NCBI GenBank assembly: GCA_004357015.1
Contig: SMXE01000265.1
Location: 1-7,849, forward strand
Source: Caldithrix sp.
Lineage (GTDB): Bacteria; Zhuqueibacterota; Zhuqueibacteria; Oceanimicrobiales; Oceanimicrobiaceae
Reading direction: 5' to 3'
Length of the DNA stretch: 7,849 nt
Shown: one piece after another, positions 1 through 5,921 of the stretch
Position numbering within the stretch: the first letter of the stretch is position 1
Layout of the letters: each line of letters begins with the position of its first letter
Position numbers and translations under genes: made by a program
The notes under the pieces: generated by a model
The model's database searches: none
Seen by the model: the letters and a program-made list of their open reading frames with translations, nothing else
What the model was told of the DNA's origin: nothing

Positions 1-174
1 CTGTCTTTTGGCTTGAATACTCTCGGCCAGTTTCAAGGTTTCTTTGCTGGTCGTTTTGTCTTTGGTGAGATACAGTCCAAGAAATTCATATCCCCGCTTG
101 CCGCTCTGGTAGATGTCCAGGTAAAGGCTCACGTTGCCCTTTGCCAGTTTCCGCTTTCTCAGTTTGACCGTCAT
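1..174 (-). CDS. Tyrosine-recombinase integrase, N-terminal fragment (3' end beyond window)
   Basis: The first 58 codons of a gene that runs off the left edge, translated from the ATG at 172-174. The protein begins MTVKLRKRKLAKGNVSLYLD and continues with a YEFLGLYL strand and TKDKTTSKETLKLAE. This strongly basic beta-rich opening resembles the arm DNA-binding domain at the N-terminus of Bacteroidota-type phage and transposon tyrosine recombinases, where it is followed by a core-binding and a catalytic domain. Those later domains (R-H-R-Y residues) lie outside the window, so catalytic integrity cannot be judged. The start is supported by AGGGG at 182-186, seven bases upstream. The gene lies beyond the ppdK terminator and has its own candidate promoter, so it looks independently transcribed. 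Family members cut and rejoin DNA to insert or excise mobile elements. The family call rests on recognising the N-terminal pattern only. Confidence 0.75.
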   Translation of the reverse strand, partial: MTVKLRKRKLAKGNVSLYLDIYQSGKRGYEFLGLYLTKDKTTSKETLKLAESIQAKRQ

Positions 175-177
175 TGT

Positions 178-216
178 CTATCCCCTGAAAATAAGAAGCC
201 CTGAGTGAGGGGATAG
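178..216 (-). repeat. 9-bp inverted repeat that could mask the integrase ribosome-binding site
   Basis: Positions 178-186 (CTATCCCCT) and 208-216 (AGGGGATAG) are perfect reverse complements separated by 21 bases. In the minus-strand transcript the ATG-proximal arm contains the AGGGG Shine-Dalgarno of the integrase, so pairing would hide the ribosome site. The pairing is seen directly in the sequence; a regulatory effect is inferred. The arms could instead be a protein-binding DNA site near the end of an integrated element. Confidence 0.5.
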
Positions 217-231
217 GCTAAGCGGTAGCCT
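215..231 (-). repeat. Short perfect hairpin in the integrase leader
   Basis: AGGCTA (215-220), loop AGCGG, TAGCCT (226-231) form a 6-bp stem. A second short pairing (GTGAG at 206-210 with CTCAC at 236-240) can extend it across an internal loop. It shares bases 215-216 with the repeat that covers the ribosome site, so the full pairings of the two cannot form together. No T-tract follows on either strand, so it is not an intrinsic terminator. Confidence 0.45.
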
Positions 232-245
232 TTGACTCACCCGGG

Positions 246-274
246 ACTATAAAAAAAGCTCTATTTTCTGTCCG
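246..274 (-). promoter_or_regulatory. Candidate sigma70-type promoter for the integrase
   Basis: Read on the minus strand, CGGACA (269-274, four of six bases of TTGACA) is followed after 17 bases by TATAGT (246-251, five of six bases of TATAAT). Initiation about seven bases downstream would start the transcript near 239 and give a leader of about 65 bases holding both inverted repeats. Promoter consensus in this lineage is not known to me, and Bacteroidota use a different -33/-7 pattern, so this is a modest prediction. Confidence 0.35.
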
Positions 275-470
275 CTTATTCATCCCTTTTGTTACTCAGT
301 CCTAATTTAACACATGAGTCACAAATAAGCAACAAAAAAAGAGAAAGTAACGGAAACAATCGGAGATTGAAAAGAAATAAAAACGGTTTAAGTCCTATTT
401 TATAATTGCCTTACTTTGACTGATGATTTCTCTTGTTTTCCCGAATAGGATTCTCATTTAATCTCCTACC

Positions 471-500
471 AAAAAATCGCCCACTGGTAATGTGGGCGAT
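471..500 (-). terminator. Intrinsic terminator downstream of ppdK
   Basis: On the minus strand a perfect 9-bp stem (492-500 pairing with 476-484, ATCGCCCAC against GTGGGCGAT) closes a seven-base loop and is followed directly by a run of T (471-476 read as T on this strand). It lies 46 bases past the ppdK stop codon. GC-rich stem plus T-tract is the standard Rho-independent form. It should end the ppdK transcript and separate it from the integrase gene. Confidence 0.9.
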
Positions 501-545
501 CTGGTTTTAAGAACGAAGTTATTGGGTGAAGAACGGCAAGGGCCG

Positions 546-3260
546 CTAAGCAGCTTGCTGCTCTTCGATCACAGCCTGAGCAGCCGCGAGCCGCGCAATG
601 GGCACGCGGAACGGCGAACAACTCACGTAGTCCATGCCGACCCGGTGGCAGAATTTCACCGAGTCCGGATCGCCGCCGTGTTCACCACAGATGCCAATTT
701 TCAGGTCGCTGCGCGAACTGCGGCCGCGCTCGACGCCAAACCTGATCAACTGGCCCACACCGTCCTGGTCAATGGTCTGGAACGGGTCGTGCGCGAGGAT
801 GCGGTTATCGAGATAATCAAAAAGGAACGTGCCGGCATCGTCACGGGAGTAGCCGAACGTCATCTGTGTCAGATCGTTGGTACCGAACGAGAAGAACTCG
901 GCGGTCTCCGCGATCTTGTCCGCCACCAGCGCGGCTCGTGGAATCTCGATCATGGTGCCGACCAAGAACTTCACGTTCACTCCCTTTTCCTCCTGCACGG
1001 CCTGCGCCACCCGGTCAACAATTGCTTTTTGATTGTTGAACTCCGTGTCGGTGCCTATCAGAGGAATCATGATTTCCGGGAAGACCTCAATGCCTTCTGA
1101 GTGGCATTGCGCCGCGGCTTCTATGATGGCACGCGCCTGCATTTCTGTGATTTCCGGGTAGGTAACCCCCAAGCGGCAACCACGGTGACCGAGCATCGGG
1201 TTGAACTCGTGCAGCCCTTCTACCTTCTGCTGCACCGCCTCAACGGATATGCCCAAACGCGAGGCCATTTCCTCCTGCGCGGCTGCATCATGTGGCAGAA
1301 ATTCGTGCAGGGGCGGATCCAGCAGACGGATGGTGACCGGGCGTTGGCCCATGACCTTTAGAATCTCATAGAAATCCTGCCGTTGCATGGGCAGAAGCTT
1401 GGCCAGCGCCTCCTGACGGCCTTGCAGGTCATCAGCCATGATCATCTCGCGCATGGCCCAGATGCGGTCGCCGAAGAACATGTGCTCGGTGCGGCACAAA
1501 CCGATTCCCTCGGCGCCAAAGGTGATAGCCGCGGCCGAGTCGGAAGGCGTGTCCGCATTCGCTCTGACTTTAAGCTTGCGTGTTTCGTCTGCCCAGACCA
1601 AAAGCTGTTTGTAAAACTCATTGCTTTCAGGGTCGATGGTGATCAAGGGGATTTCACCTGCATAAATCAAACCCTTGCTTCCGTTCAGCGTAACCCAGTC
1701 GCCTTCCTTAAGAGTCTTTTCACCAAAGACCGCTGTCCGTGTCTCCATATCGATGGACAGGTCGCCACAGCCAACGATGCAGCACTTGCCCCAGCCGCGC
1801 GCTACCAGCGCCGCATGGCTCGTCATCCCGCCTTTCGAGGTCAGAATGGCCTGTGCCGGCTTCATGCCGTGCACATCTTCCGGGCTGGTTTCATCGCGCA
1901 CAAGAATAACTTTTTCACCCTTGGTGCCAAGTTCTTCCGCCATGTCTGCGGTGAAGACAATCTTGCCGTAAGCACCTCCGGGACCTGCCGGCAAGCCTTT
2001 GGCGATGGGCGTCGTTTGTTTTTCAACAGCGGGGTCAACCATGGGGTGGAGCATTTCATCGAGTTGGGAGGGCTTCACACGCAGCAACGCGTCTTCCTTC
2101 GAGATGAGACCTTCCTCTTTCATTTCGACAGCCATGCGCGTGGCGGCAATGCCGTTGCGCTTTCCGGCGCGAGTTTGCAACATCCAGAGCCTTCCCTCTT
2201 CGACGGTGAATTCAAGGTCCTGCATGTCGCGGTAATGCTGCTCGAGCTTATTGCGATAGCCCACCAGCTCTTGGTAGGTTTCCGGCAGGAGCTCTTCCAG
2301 TGACGCAAACTGTCTATTGTTGTCCTGCTTGGATCTCAGGTTGAGCGCAAACGGCGTCCGAGTTCCGGCGACCACATCTTCGCCCTGCGCGTTGATCAAC
2401 CACTCGCCGAAAAAGTAGTTTTCACCTGTGCCAGGATCCCTGGTAAACGCAACGCCGGTCGCCGATTTGTTTCCAGTGTTGCCAAAAACCATCGCCTGTA
2501 CATTGACCGCCGTGCCCCATTCATCCGGAATGCCTTCGATGCGGCGGTAGGCGATGGCGCGCTTGCCGACCCAAGACTGAAAGACTGCGGAGATACCGCC
2601 CCAAACCTGCTCATAAGGATCATCCGGGAACTCCCTGCCCAGCACTTCTTTCACCTTCTCTTTCATGCGTTCGGTCAGGTTAATCAGATCTGCCGTGGTC
2701 AGGTCATTATCGCTCTTGTGGCCGTTCTCCTTTTTGACTTGCTCAAGCATGCGTTCGAGTTGCGCCCGGATTCCCTGACCTTCTTCCGGCTCGATACCGG
2801 CCGCCTTCTCCATCACAACGTCGCTGTACATCGAGATCAACCGGCGGTAGGAATCATAAACGAAACGCTTATTGTTCGTCATTTTGATCATCCCGGGAAT
2901 GGTTTTCGTGGTCAGGCCAGCGTTCAGAACCGTTTCCATCATGCCAGGCATTGAGATTCTTGCTCCGGAACGAACTGAAAAGAGCAGCGGGTTTTCCAGA
3001 TCTGCGAACTTCTTGCCAAGAATTTTCTCCACATACGCAATCGCTTCTTCGACTTGCTTTTCCAGTTCGGCAGGATATTGTTTGTCGTGTTTGTAGTAGT
3101 GTGTACAGACTTCTGTTGTGACGCTAAATCCAGGCGGCACCGGCAGTCCAAGGTTGGACATTTCGGCCAGGTTTGCGCCTTTGCCTCCCAGAAGATTTTT
3201 CATATCCGCATTTCCGTCGGCTTTGCCCTCTCCAAATAAGTAAACATATCTGTTCTGCAT
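546..3260 (-). CDS. ppdK: Pyruvate, phosphate dikinase
   Basis: A 904-residue cytoplasmic enzyme that interconverts pyruvate + ATP + Pi and phosphoenolpyruvate + AMP + PPi, serving glycolysis or gluconeogenesis depending on conditions. The N-terminal ATP-grasp region contains LLGGKGANLAEM (about 23-34) and SVRSGARISMPGMMET (about 95-110). The central swivelling domain carries GGMTSHAALVARGWGKCC (about 477-494) with catalytic His482 and the Thr480 that regulatory kinases modify in this family. The C-terminal PEP/pyruvate barrel has MLGHRGCRLG (about 689-698), GTMIEIPRA (about 768-776), FGTNDLTQMTFGYSRDD (about 792-808) and GICGEHGGDP with catalytic Cys858. The His-to-Cys spacing fits the characterised enzymes. 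The length is close to the family norm of about 870-900. An ATG at 3270-3272 would add four residues, but GGAGGA (3265-3270) sits four bases before the ATG at 3258-3260, so the inner start is chosen. It follows the peptidase gene by 92 bases and is ended by the terminator at 471-500. Confidence 0.97.
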   Translation of the reverse strand: MQNRYVYLFGEGKADGNADMKNLLGGKGANLAEMSNLGLPVPPGFSVTTEVCTHYYKHDKQYPAELEKQVEEAIAYVEKILGKKFADLENPLLFSVRSGARISMPGMMETVLNAGLTTKTIPGMIKMTNNKRFVYDSYRRLISMYSDVVMEKAAGIEPEEGQGIRAQLERMLEQVKKENGHKSDNDLTTADLINLTERMKEKVKEVLGREFPDDPYEQVWGGISAVFQSWVGKRAIAYRRIEGIPDEWGTAVNVQAMVFGNTGNKSATGVAFTRDPGTGENYFFGEWLINAQGEDVVAGTRTPFALNLRSKQDNNRQFASLEELLPETYQELVGYRNKLEQHYRDMQDLEFTVEEGRLWMLQTRAGKRNGIAATRMAVEMKEEGLISKEDALLRVKPSQLDEMLHPMVDPAVEKQTTPIAKGLPAGPGGAYGKIVFTADMAEELGTKGEKVILVRDETSPEDVHGMKPAQAILTSKGGMTSHAALVARGWGKCCIVGCGDLSIDMETRTAVFGEKTLKEGDWVTLNGSKGLIYAGEIPLITIDPESNEFYKQLLVWADETRKLKVRANADTPSDSAAAITFGAEGIGLCRTEHMFFGDRIWAMREMIMADDLQGRQEALAKLLPMQRQDFYEILKVMGQRPVTIRLLDPPLHEFLPHDAAAQEEMASRLGISVEAVQQKVEGLHEFNPMLGHRGCRLGVTYPEITEMQARAIIEAAAQCHSEGIEVFPEIMIPLIGTDTEFNNQKAIVDRVAQAVQEEKGVNVKFLVGTMIEIPRAALVADKIAETAEFFSFGTNDLTQMTFGYSRDDAGTFLFDYLDNRILAHDPFQTIDQDGVGQLIRFGVERGRSSRSDLKIGICGEHGGDPDSVKFCHRVGMDYVSCSPFRVPIARLAAAQAVIEEQQAA

Positions 3261-3264
3261 CAAT

Positions 3265-3270
3265 TCCTCC
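3265..3270 (-). promoter_or_regulatory. Strong Shine-Dalgarno that decides the ppdK start
   Basis: GGAGGA read on the minus strand lies four bases before the ATG at 3258-3260 and overlaps the alternative upstream in-frame ATG (3270-3272). No comparable site precedes the upstream ATG, which points to initiation at the inner codon. Confidence 0.8.
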
Positions 3271-3352
3271 ATCCACGAAAAGAGTTTGAATAATAGTTCG
3301 AAATCGGTAACCTAAAAATCCGGCCGTGCGTATTTTGCACCAATCTGTCTGA

Positions 3353-5083
3353 CTATTTTGCATCAACCGCAGTCAGGATAGCATCGTATTTCTCTCGGTC
3401 AGCAAGAATGTCCATCGCTTTTTGAATTGTCTCATCATGGTCAATCGACGCTTCTGTCTCGGCTCGCGAGCCCCAGAGTTTTGCTGAAATCTCCTCCTCC
3501 AGTTCTTCCTGAATGAAATCGCGGCTGTTCCCAAAGGCTTTGCTCTCTTGTTCAAGTATGACCGACCGTATCTCCTCTGCCGAAGCAGATATGGACGCCA
3601 GGTATTGGCTCTCCTGTGCGATCTTCTCAATCCTCTGTAGAGCCAATTCAGCTTGGGATTTGTAAATGAACCCTTTTTCTTTGAGAAACTGCCTGAACGC
3701 CTCCAACATCTCGTCGGTCACTTCAAAACCGCGTTGCAATTCCGGATGCTGGGCAGCGTACATGACCGAAAATTGAAACGGCATGGTTTTGCGCAACAAT
3801 TCAATCTCAAATTGAGAACGCTGTTCCGGCTCGATGATGATATCGGGCGTGATGCCGTGGGCTGCCAGAACTTCGCGTCCCTTATCGGTGTGATATGTTT
3901 GTTCGACCTCATTTCGTGCGGAAAGCTCCGTCTCTTCATCCGACTTTTTCTCGGAGTTGTCGGTGGGCGGTTTATAGAGGATCTTGTCGGGATCCGGCAG
4001 AAACCGGCTCGGATCCTGGATAGACCGTCCACTGGGCACAAGGTATCTTGCGGTAGTGACTTTGAGGGCGGCTTCACTTGTGATGGGAATCACGGTCTGC
4101 ACCAAACCCTTGCCAAAGCTGTTGCTTCCGATGATGACGCCGCGGTCATGATCCTGAATGGCGCCGGCCACGATTTCAGAGGCCGATGCGCTGAGCCCGT
4201 TTACCAAAACCACCAGCGGTATGTTCCCAAGAATCGGTGTCTTAGCCGCCAGGTACTGCTGATCTGACCCGGCCGATCGTCCCTCCGTAGAAACAATCAG
4301 CGTGCCTTTTTCGAGAAAGTTTTCGCTTACCTTCACTGCGGCGTCCAGCAAACCACCGGGATTTGAGCGTAGGTCCAGAATGAGTGCCCGGAGTCCGCCC
4401 TTCTTGAGTTCACGAATAGACTTTTCAATGTCCTTGCCGGCATTTCTCGAAAAATGGCTCAATCGAATCAGCCCGATGCCGCTTTCGATGATGCCGGAAT
4501 AAATCACGTCCGTGACGATGATCTCTGCGCGAATCAAACGGAATTCAATCGGCGTGATTTCACCGGCGCGTTCGATTTTCAGGAAGACCTCGCTGCCTAT
4601 GTCACCGCGTAGCATGCTCGCCACTTTGTTGATGGTCAGGCCTTTGGTGGATACAGCGTCGATCTCGATGATTCTGTCTCCCTCGCGAATACCGGCCTTG
4701 GTGGAAGGGGTGCCGTCAAAAGGCGGCTCAACGACAGTTGGCCAGCCGCCGCGCAAACCGATGCGCATGCCCAGTCCGCCATATTTTCCTGAGGACATGA
4801 TCTGCAATTCCTGGTTGTCTTCCTTCTCAACCAGAACCGTGTACGGATCCAGTGTTGCAAGCATGCCCTCGATGCCGGCCTTCATGAATTCGCCGGGGTC
4901 GATTTCCTCAACATACTTTCTGGAAATCTCCTGATAAACGCGGCCAAAAAGCTCGATATTCCTCTGTACCTGATGGTAGTAATCCGGGCCGGTGGCAGAA
5001 ACCCGCCCCGTGAACCAACCACTCAGGATAACCAGCATGGCCGTCAATGCAACAATGACGAGGATTTGCTTTCTTGCTGCCAT
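3353..5083 (-). CDS. S41 family C-terminal processing peptidase (CtpA/Tsp type)
   Basis: A 576-residue serine protease exported to the periplasm or anchored in the inner membrane. Family members trim or degrade envelope proteins from their C-termini. A hydrophobic segment (about 6-24) after a basic MAARK start is a signal anchor or signal peptide. A PDZ domain (about 95-185) includes GGLGMRIG (102-109) and GIREGDRIIEID (131-142). The protease core follows, with ILDLRSNPGGLLDAAV (235-250) and NGLSASASEIVAGAIQDH (295-312). Comparison with E. coli Tsp gives Ser300, Lys325 (in FGKG) and Gln329 as the catalytic residues, with the same 25-residue Ser-Lys distance, so it should be active. An acidic linker (about 375-395) interrupts the end of the core. 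Residues 420-576 form a charged, mostly helical extension longer than in E. coli-type CtpA and like that of Bacteroidota homologues. The ATG at 5081-5083 is supported by GGAGGTG (5091-5097). It begins 20 bases after tmk ends, so co-transcription is likely. Confidence 0.95.
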   Translation of the reverse strand: MAARKQILVIVALTAMLVILSGWFTGRVSATGPDYYHQVQRNIELFGRVYQEISRKYVEEIDPGEFMKAGIEGMLATLDPYTVLVEKEDNQELQIMSSGKYGGLGMRIGLRGGWPTVVEPPFDGTPSTKAGIREGDRIIEIDAVSTKGLTINKVASMLRGDIGSEVFLKIERAGEITPIEFRLIRAEIIVTDVIYSGIIESGIGLIRLSHFSRNAGKDIEKSIRELKKGGLRALILDLRSNPGGLLDAAVKVSENFLEKGTLIVSTEGRSAGSDQQYLAAKTPILGNIPLVVLVNGLSASASEIVAGAIQDHDRGVIIGSNSFGKGLVQTVIPITSEAALKVTTARYLVPSGRSIQDPSRFLPDPDKILYKPPTDNSEKKSDEETELSARNEVEQTYHTDKGREVLAAHGITPDIIIEPEQRSQFEIELLRKTMPFQFSVMYAAQHPELQRGFEVTDEMLEAFRQFLKEKGFIYKSQAELALQRIEKIAQESQYLASISASAEEIRSVILEQESKAFGNSRDFIQEELEEEISAKLWGSRAETEASIDHDETIQKAMDILADREKYDAILTAVDAK

Positions 5084-5090
5084 ATTACAA

Positions 5091-5097
5091 CACCTCC
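5091..5097 (-). promoter_or_regulatory. Ribosome-binding site of the S41 peptidase gene
   Basis: GGAGGTG on the minus strand lies seven bases before the ATG at 5081-5083, within the 20-base gap after tmk. It fixes the start and indicates independent re-initiation on a tmk-peptidase message. Confidence 0.85.
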
Positions 5098-5103
5098 ATG
5101 AGA

Positions 5104-5736
5104 CTACAGTAATGTTGCCATCTTTGTCTTGAAACGCTCATAAATTTCCTGCTGAATCGTTTCCGGAGACAGGCTCGCATCGAGCACGACAAACCTGTCA
5201 GATTCAGCCGCCGCGAGCTCGAGGTAACCCTGTCTGACACGGCGATGAAAATCAAGATTTTCCTGTTCAAGCCGATCGAATTGGCCGCTCCCGGCTTCGC
5301 TCCTCGTTTGTGCAACCTCCGGATCGAGATCCAGCAGAAACGTCAAATCAGGTTTAACCGCATAAGTTACAAATTTATTCAATTTCGTGACAAAATCCAA
5401 ATCAATTTCGCGCCCGTAGCCCTGATAGGCTGTGGTGGAATCGTAGTAACGGTCACAAATGACGATTTTGCCTTGCTCGAGATTCGGGATGATTTGTTCC
5501 GACACCATCTGGCTGCGGGCGGCTGAGTAGAGAAGCAGTTCCGCCTGCGCCGTCATGTGATAGTTCTCTTTGTCCAGTAGAATTCTCCGGATCTTTTCCG
5601 AAATTTCAGTTCCGCCGGGCTCGCGCAACAAAATGGCGGGGCGATGTTCCTTTGTAAGCCGCGTTCTTAACAATCCGGCCTGCAGAGATTTCCCGGAAAA
5701 ATCAATGCCTTCAAAAGTTACTAACAATCCGCGCAT
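5104..5736 (-). CDS. tmk: Thymidylate kinase
   Basis: A 210-residue cytoplasmic enzyme that phosphorylates dTMP to dTDP with ATP, an essential step of dTTP synthesis. Visible motifs are the P-loop GIDFSGKS (10-17), REPGGT (38-43), the DRYYDS motif (95-100) that binds the substrate phosphate, LLDLDPEVAQTR (134-145), and the lid with GQFDRLEQENLDFHRRVRQG (151-170). The lid matches the E. coli pattern GELDRIEQESFDF, and the P-loop has no basic residue in the variable positions, which together suggest the type II class. The length is normal (about 205-215). The P-loop has Phe where Gly is usual (GxDGxGKS). No Shine-Dalgarno precedes the ATG (5734-5736), and an in-frame TAG lies nine bases upstream, so no earlier start is possible. 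Translation may begin on a leaderless or very short-leader message. The peptidase gene follows 20 bases downstream. Confidence 0.97.
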   Translation of the reverse strand: MRGLLVTFEGIDFSGKSLQAGLLRTRLTKEHRPAILLREPGGTEISEKIRRILLDKENYHMTAQAELLLYSAARSQMVSEQIIPNLEQGKIVICDRYYDSTTAYQGYGREIDLDFVTKLNKFVTYAVKPDLTFLLDLDPEVAQTRSEAGSGQFDRLEQENLDFHRRVRQGYLELAAAESDRFVVLDASLSPETIQQEIYERFKTKMATLL

Positions 5737-5749
5737 AGCAAACTATTTC

Positions 5750-5779
5750 ATTTTGGTTCCGAACGTAAATGATTGCCAA
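5750..5779 (-). promoter_or_regulatory. Candidate tmk promoter giving a near-leaderless transcript
   Basis: On the minus strand TTGGCA (5774-5779, five of six bases of TTGACA) is followed after 18 bases by CAAAAT (5750-5755, four of six of TATAAT). The -10 element ends 13 bases before the tmk ATG, so a typical start point would leave a leader of only about seven bases. This agrees with the missing ribosome site. The -10 match is weak. Confidence 0.3.
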
Positions 5780-5855
5780 AGAAGCCCACCGAGTTGACAA
5801 ACATAAGTAGGAAAGTCATGTTAATGGGTCAGTTCCAGCAAGAATAGTTTGAAGT

Positions 5856-5878
5856 TTTTGCAACATTTTGCAGCAAAA
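5856..5878. repeat. TTTTGC inverted and direct repeats between MATE gene and tmk
   Basis: TTTTGC (5866-5871), one A, then GCAAAA (5873-5878) make a 13-base palindrome with a single central base. A second TTTTGC copy lies at 5856-5861. The set sits about 45-70 bases past the MATE stop. The arms are AT-rich with a loop too small for a good RNA hairpin in the tight pairing, so a protein-binding site is as likely as a weak terminator. The function is unknown. Confidence 0.3.
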
Positions 5879-5921
5879 CCGTGCTTTGTGATCTCCACAC
5901 CAAAGGGTCAAGCGGTTAGTA

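Larger units (their letters stand above)
175..545. other. 371-bp gene-free interval between ppdK and the integrase
   Basis: This interval holds the ppdK terminator (471-500), then an AT-rich stretch (about 245-470), then the integrase promoter candidate and leader. No credible open reading frame lies here on either strand. Several copies of a seven-base TGA(C/G)T(C/G)A motif occur at 202-208, 233-239, 315-321 and 417-423, with a degenerate copy TTACTCA at 292-298. An integrase start next to an AT-rich, motif-bearing spacer is where an attachment site could lie, but no duplicated att core can be seen because only one side of the putative element is present. Confidence 0.5.

Noticed and set aside
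13..204. 63-codon plus-strand open frame at the left edge
   Set aside because: The minus strand here encodes a recognisable integrase N-terminus with a ribosome site, and the plus-strand frame overlaps it completely.
492..1100. 202-codon plus-strand open frame
   Set aside because: It lies entirely antisense to the highly conserved C-terminal barrel of ppdK apart from its first 54 bases, which cover part of the terminator. The translation resembles no known family and is a shadow of the real gene.
1383..2303. 306-codon plus-strand open frame
   Set aside because: It is antisense to the central part of ppdK, including the catalytic His region. Its composition (many His, Arg, Leu and Phe) is typical of reverse-strand shadows.
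3261..3352. Possible terminator or promoter between the peptidase gene and ppdK
   Set aside because: The only stem (GTGC/GCAC) is four base pairs and the T-run is displaced from it. No -35/-10 pair better than chance is visible, so I cannot say whether ppdK has its own promoter.
3653..4267. 204-codon plus-strand open frame
   Set aside because: It is antisense to the catalytic core and extension of the S41 peptidase, whose motifs are intact. There is no independent support.
5881..5912. Possible terminator after the MATE gene (CTTTG/CAAAG pairing)
   Set aside because: The stem is about seven pairs with a bulge, is not GC-rich, and only a displaced four-T run follows. This is too weak to call.
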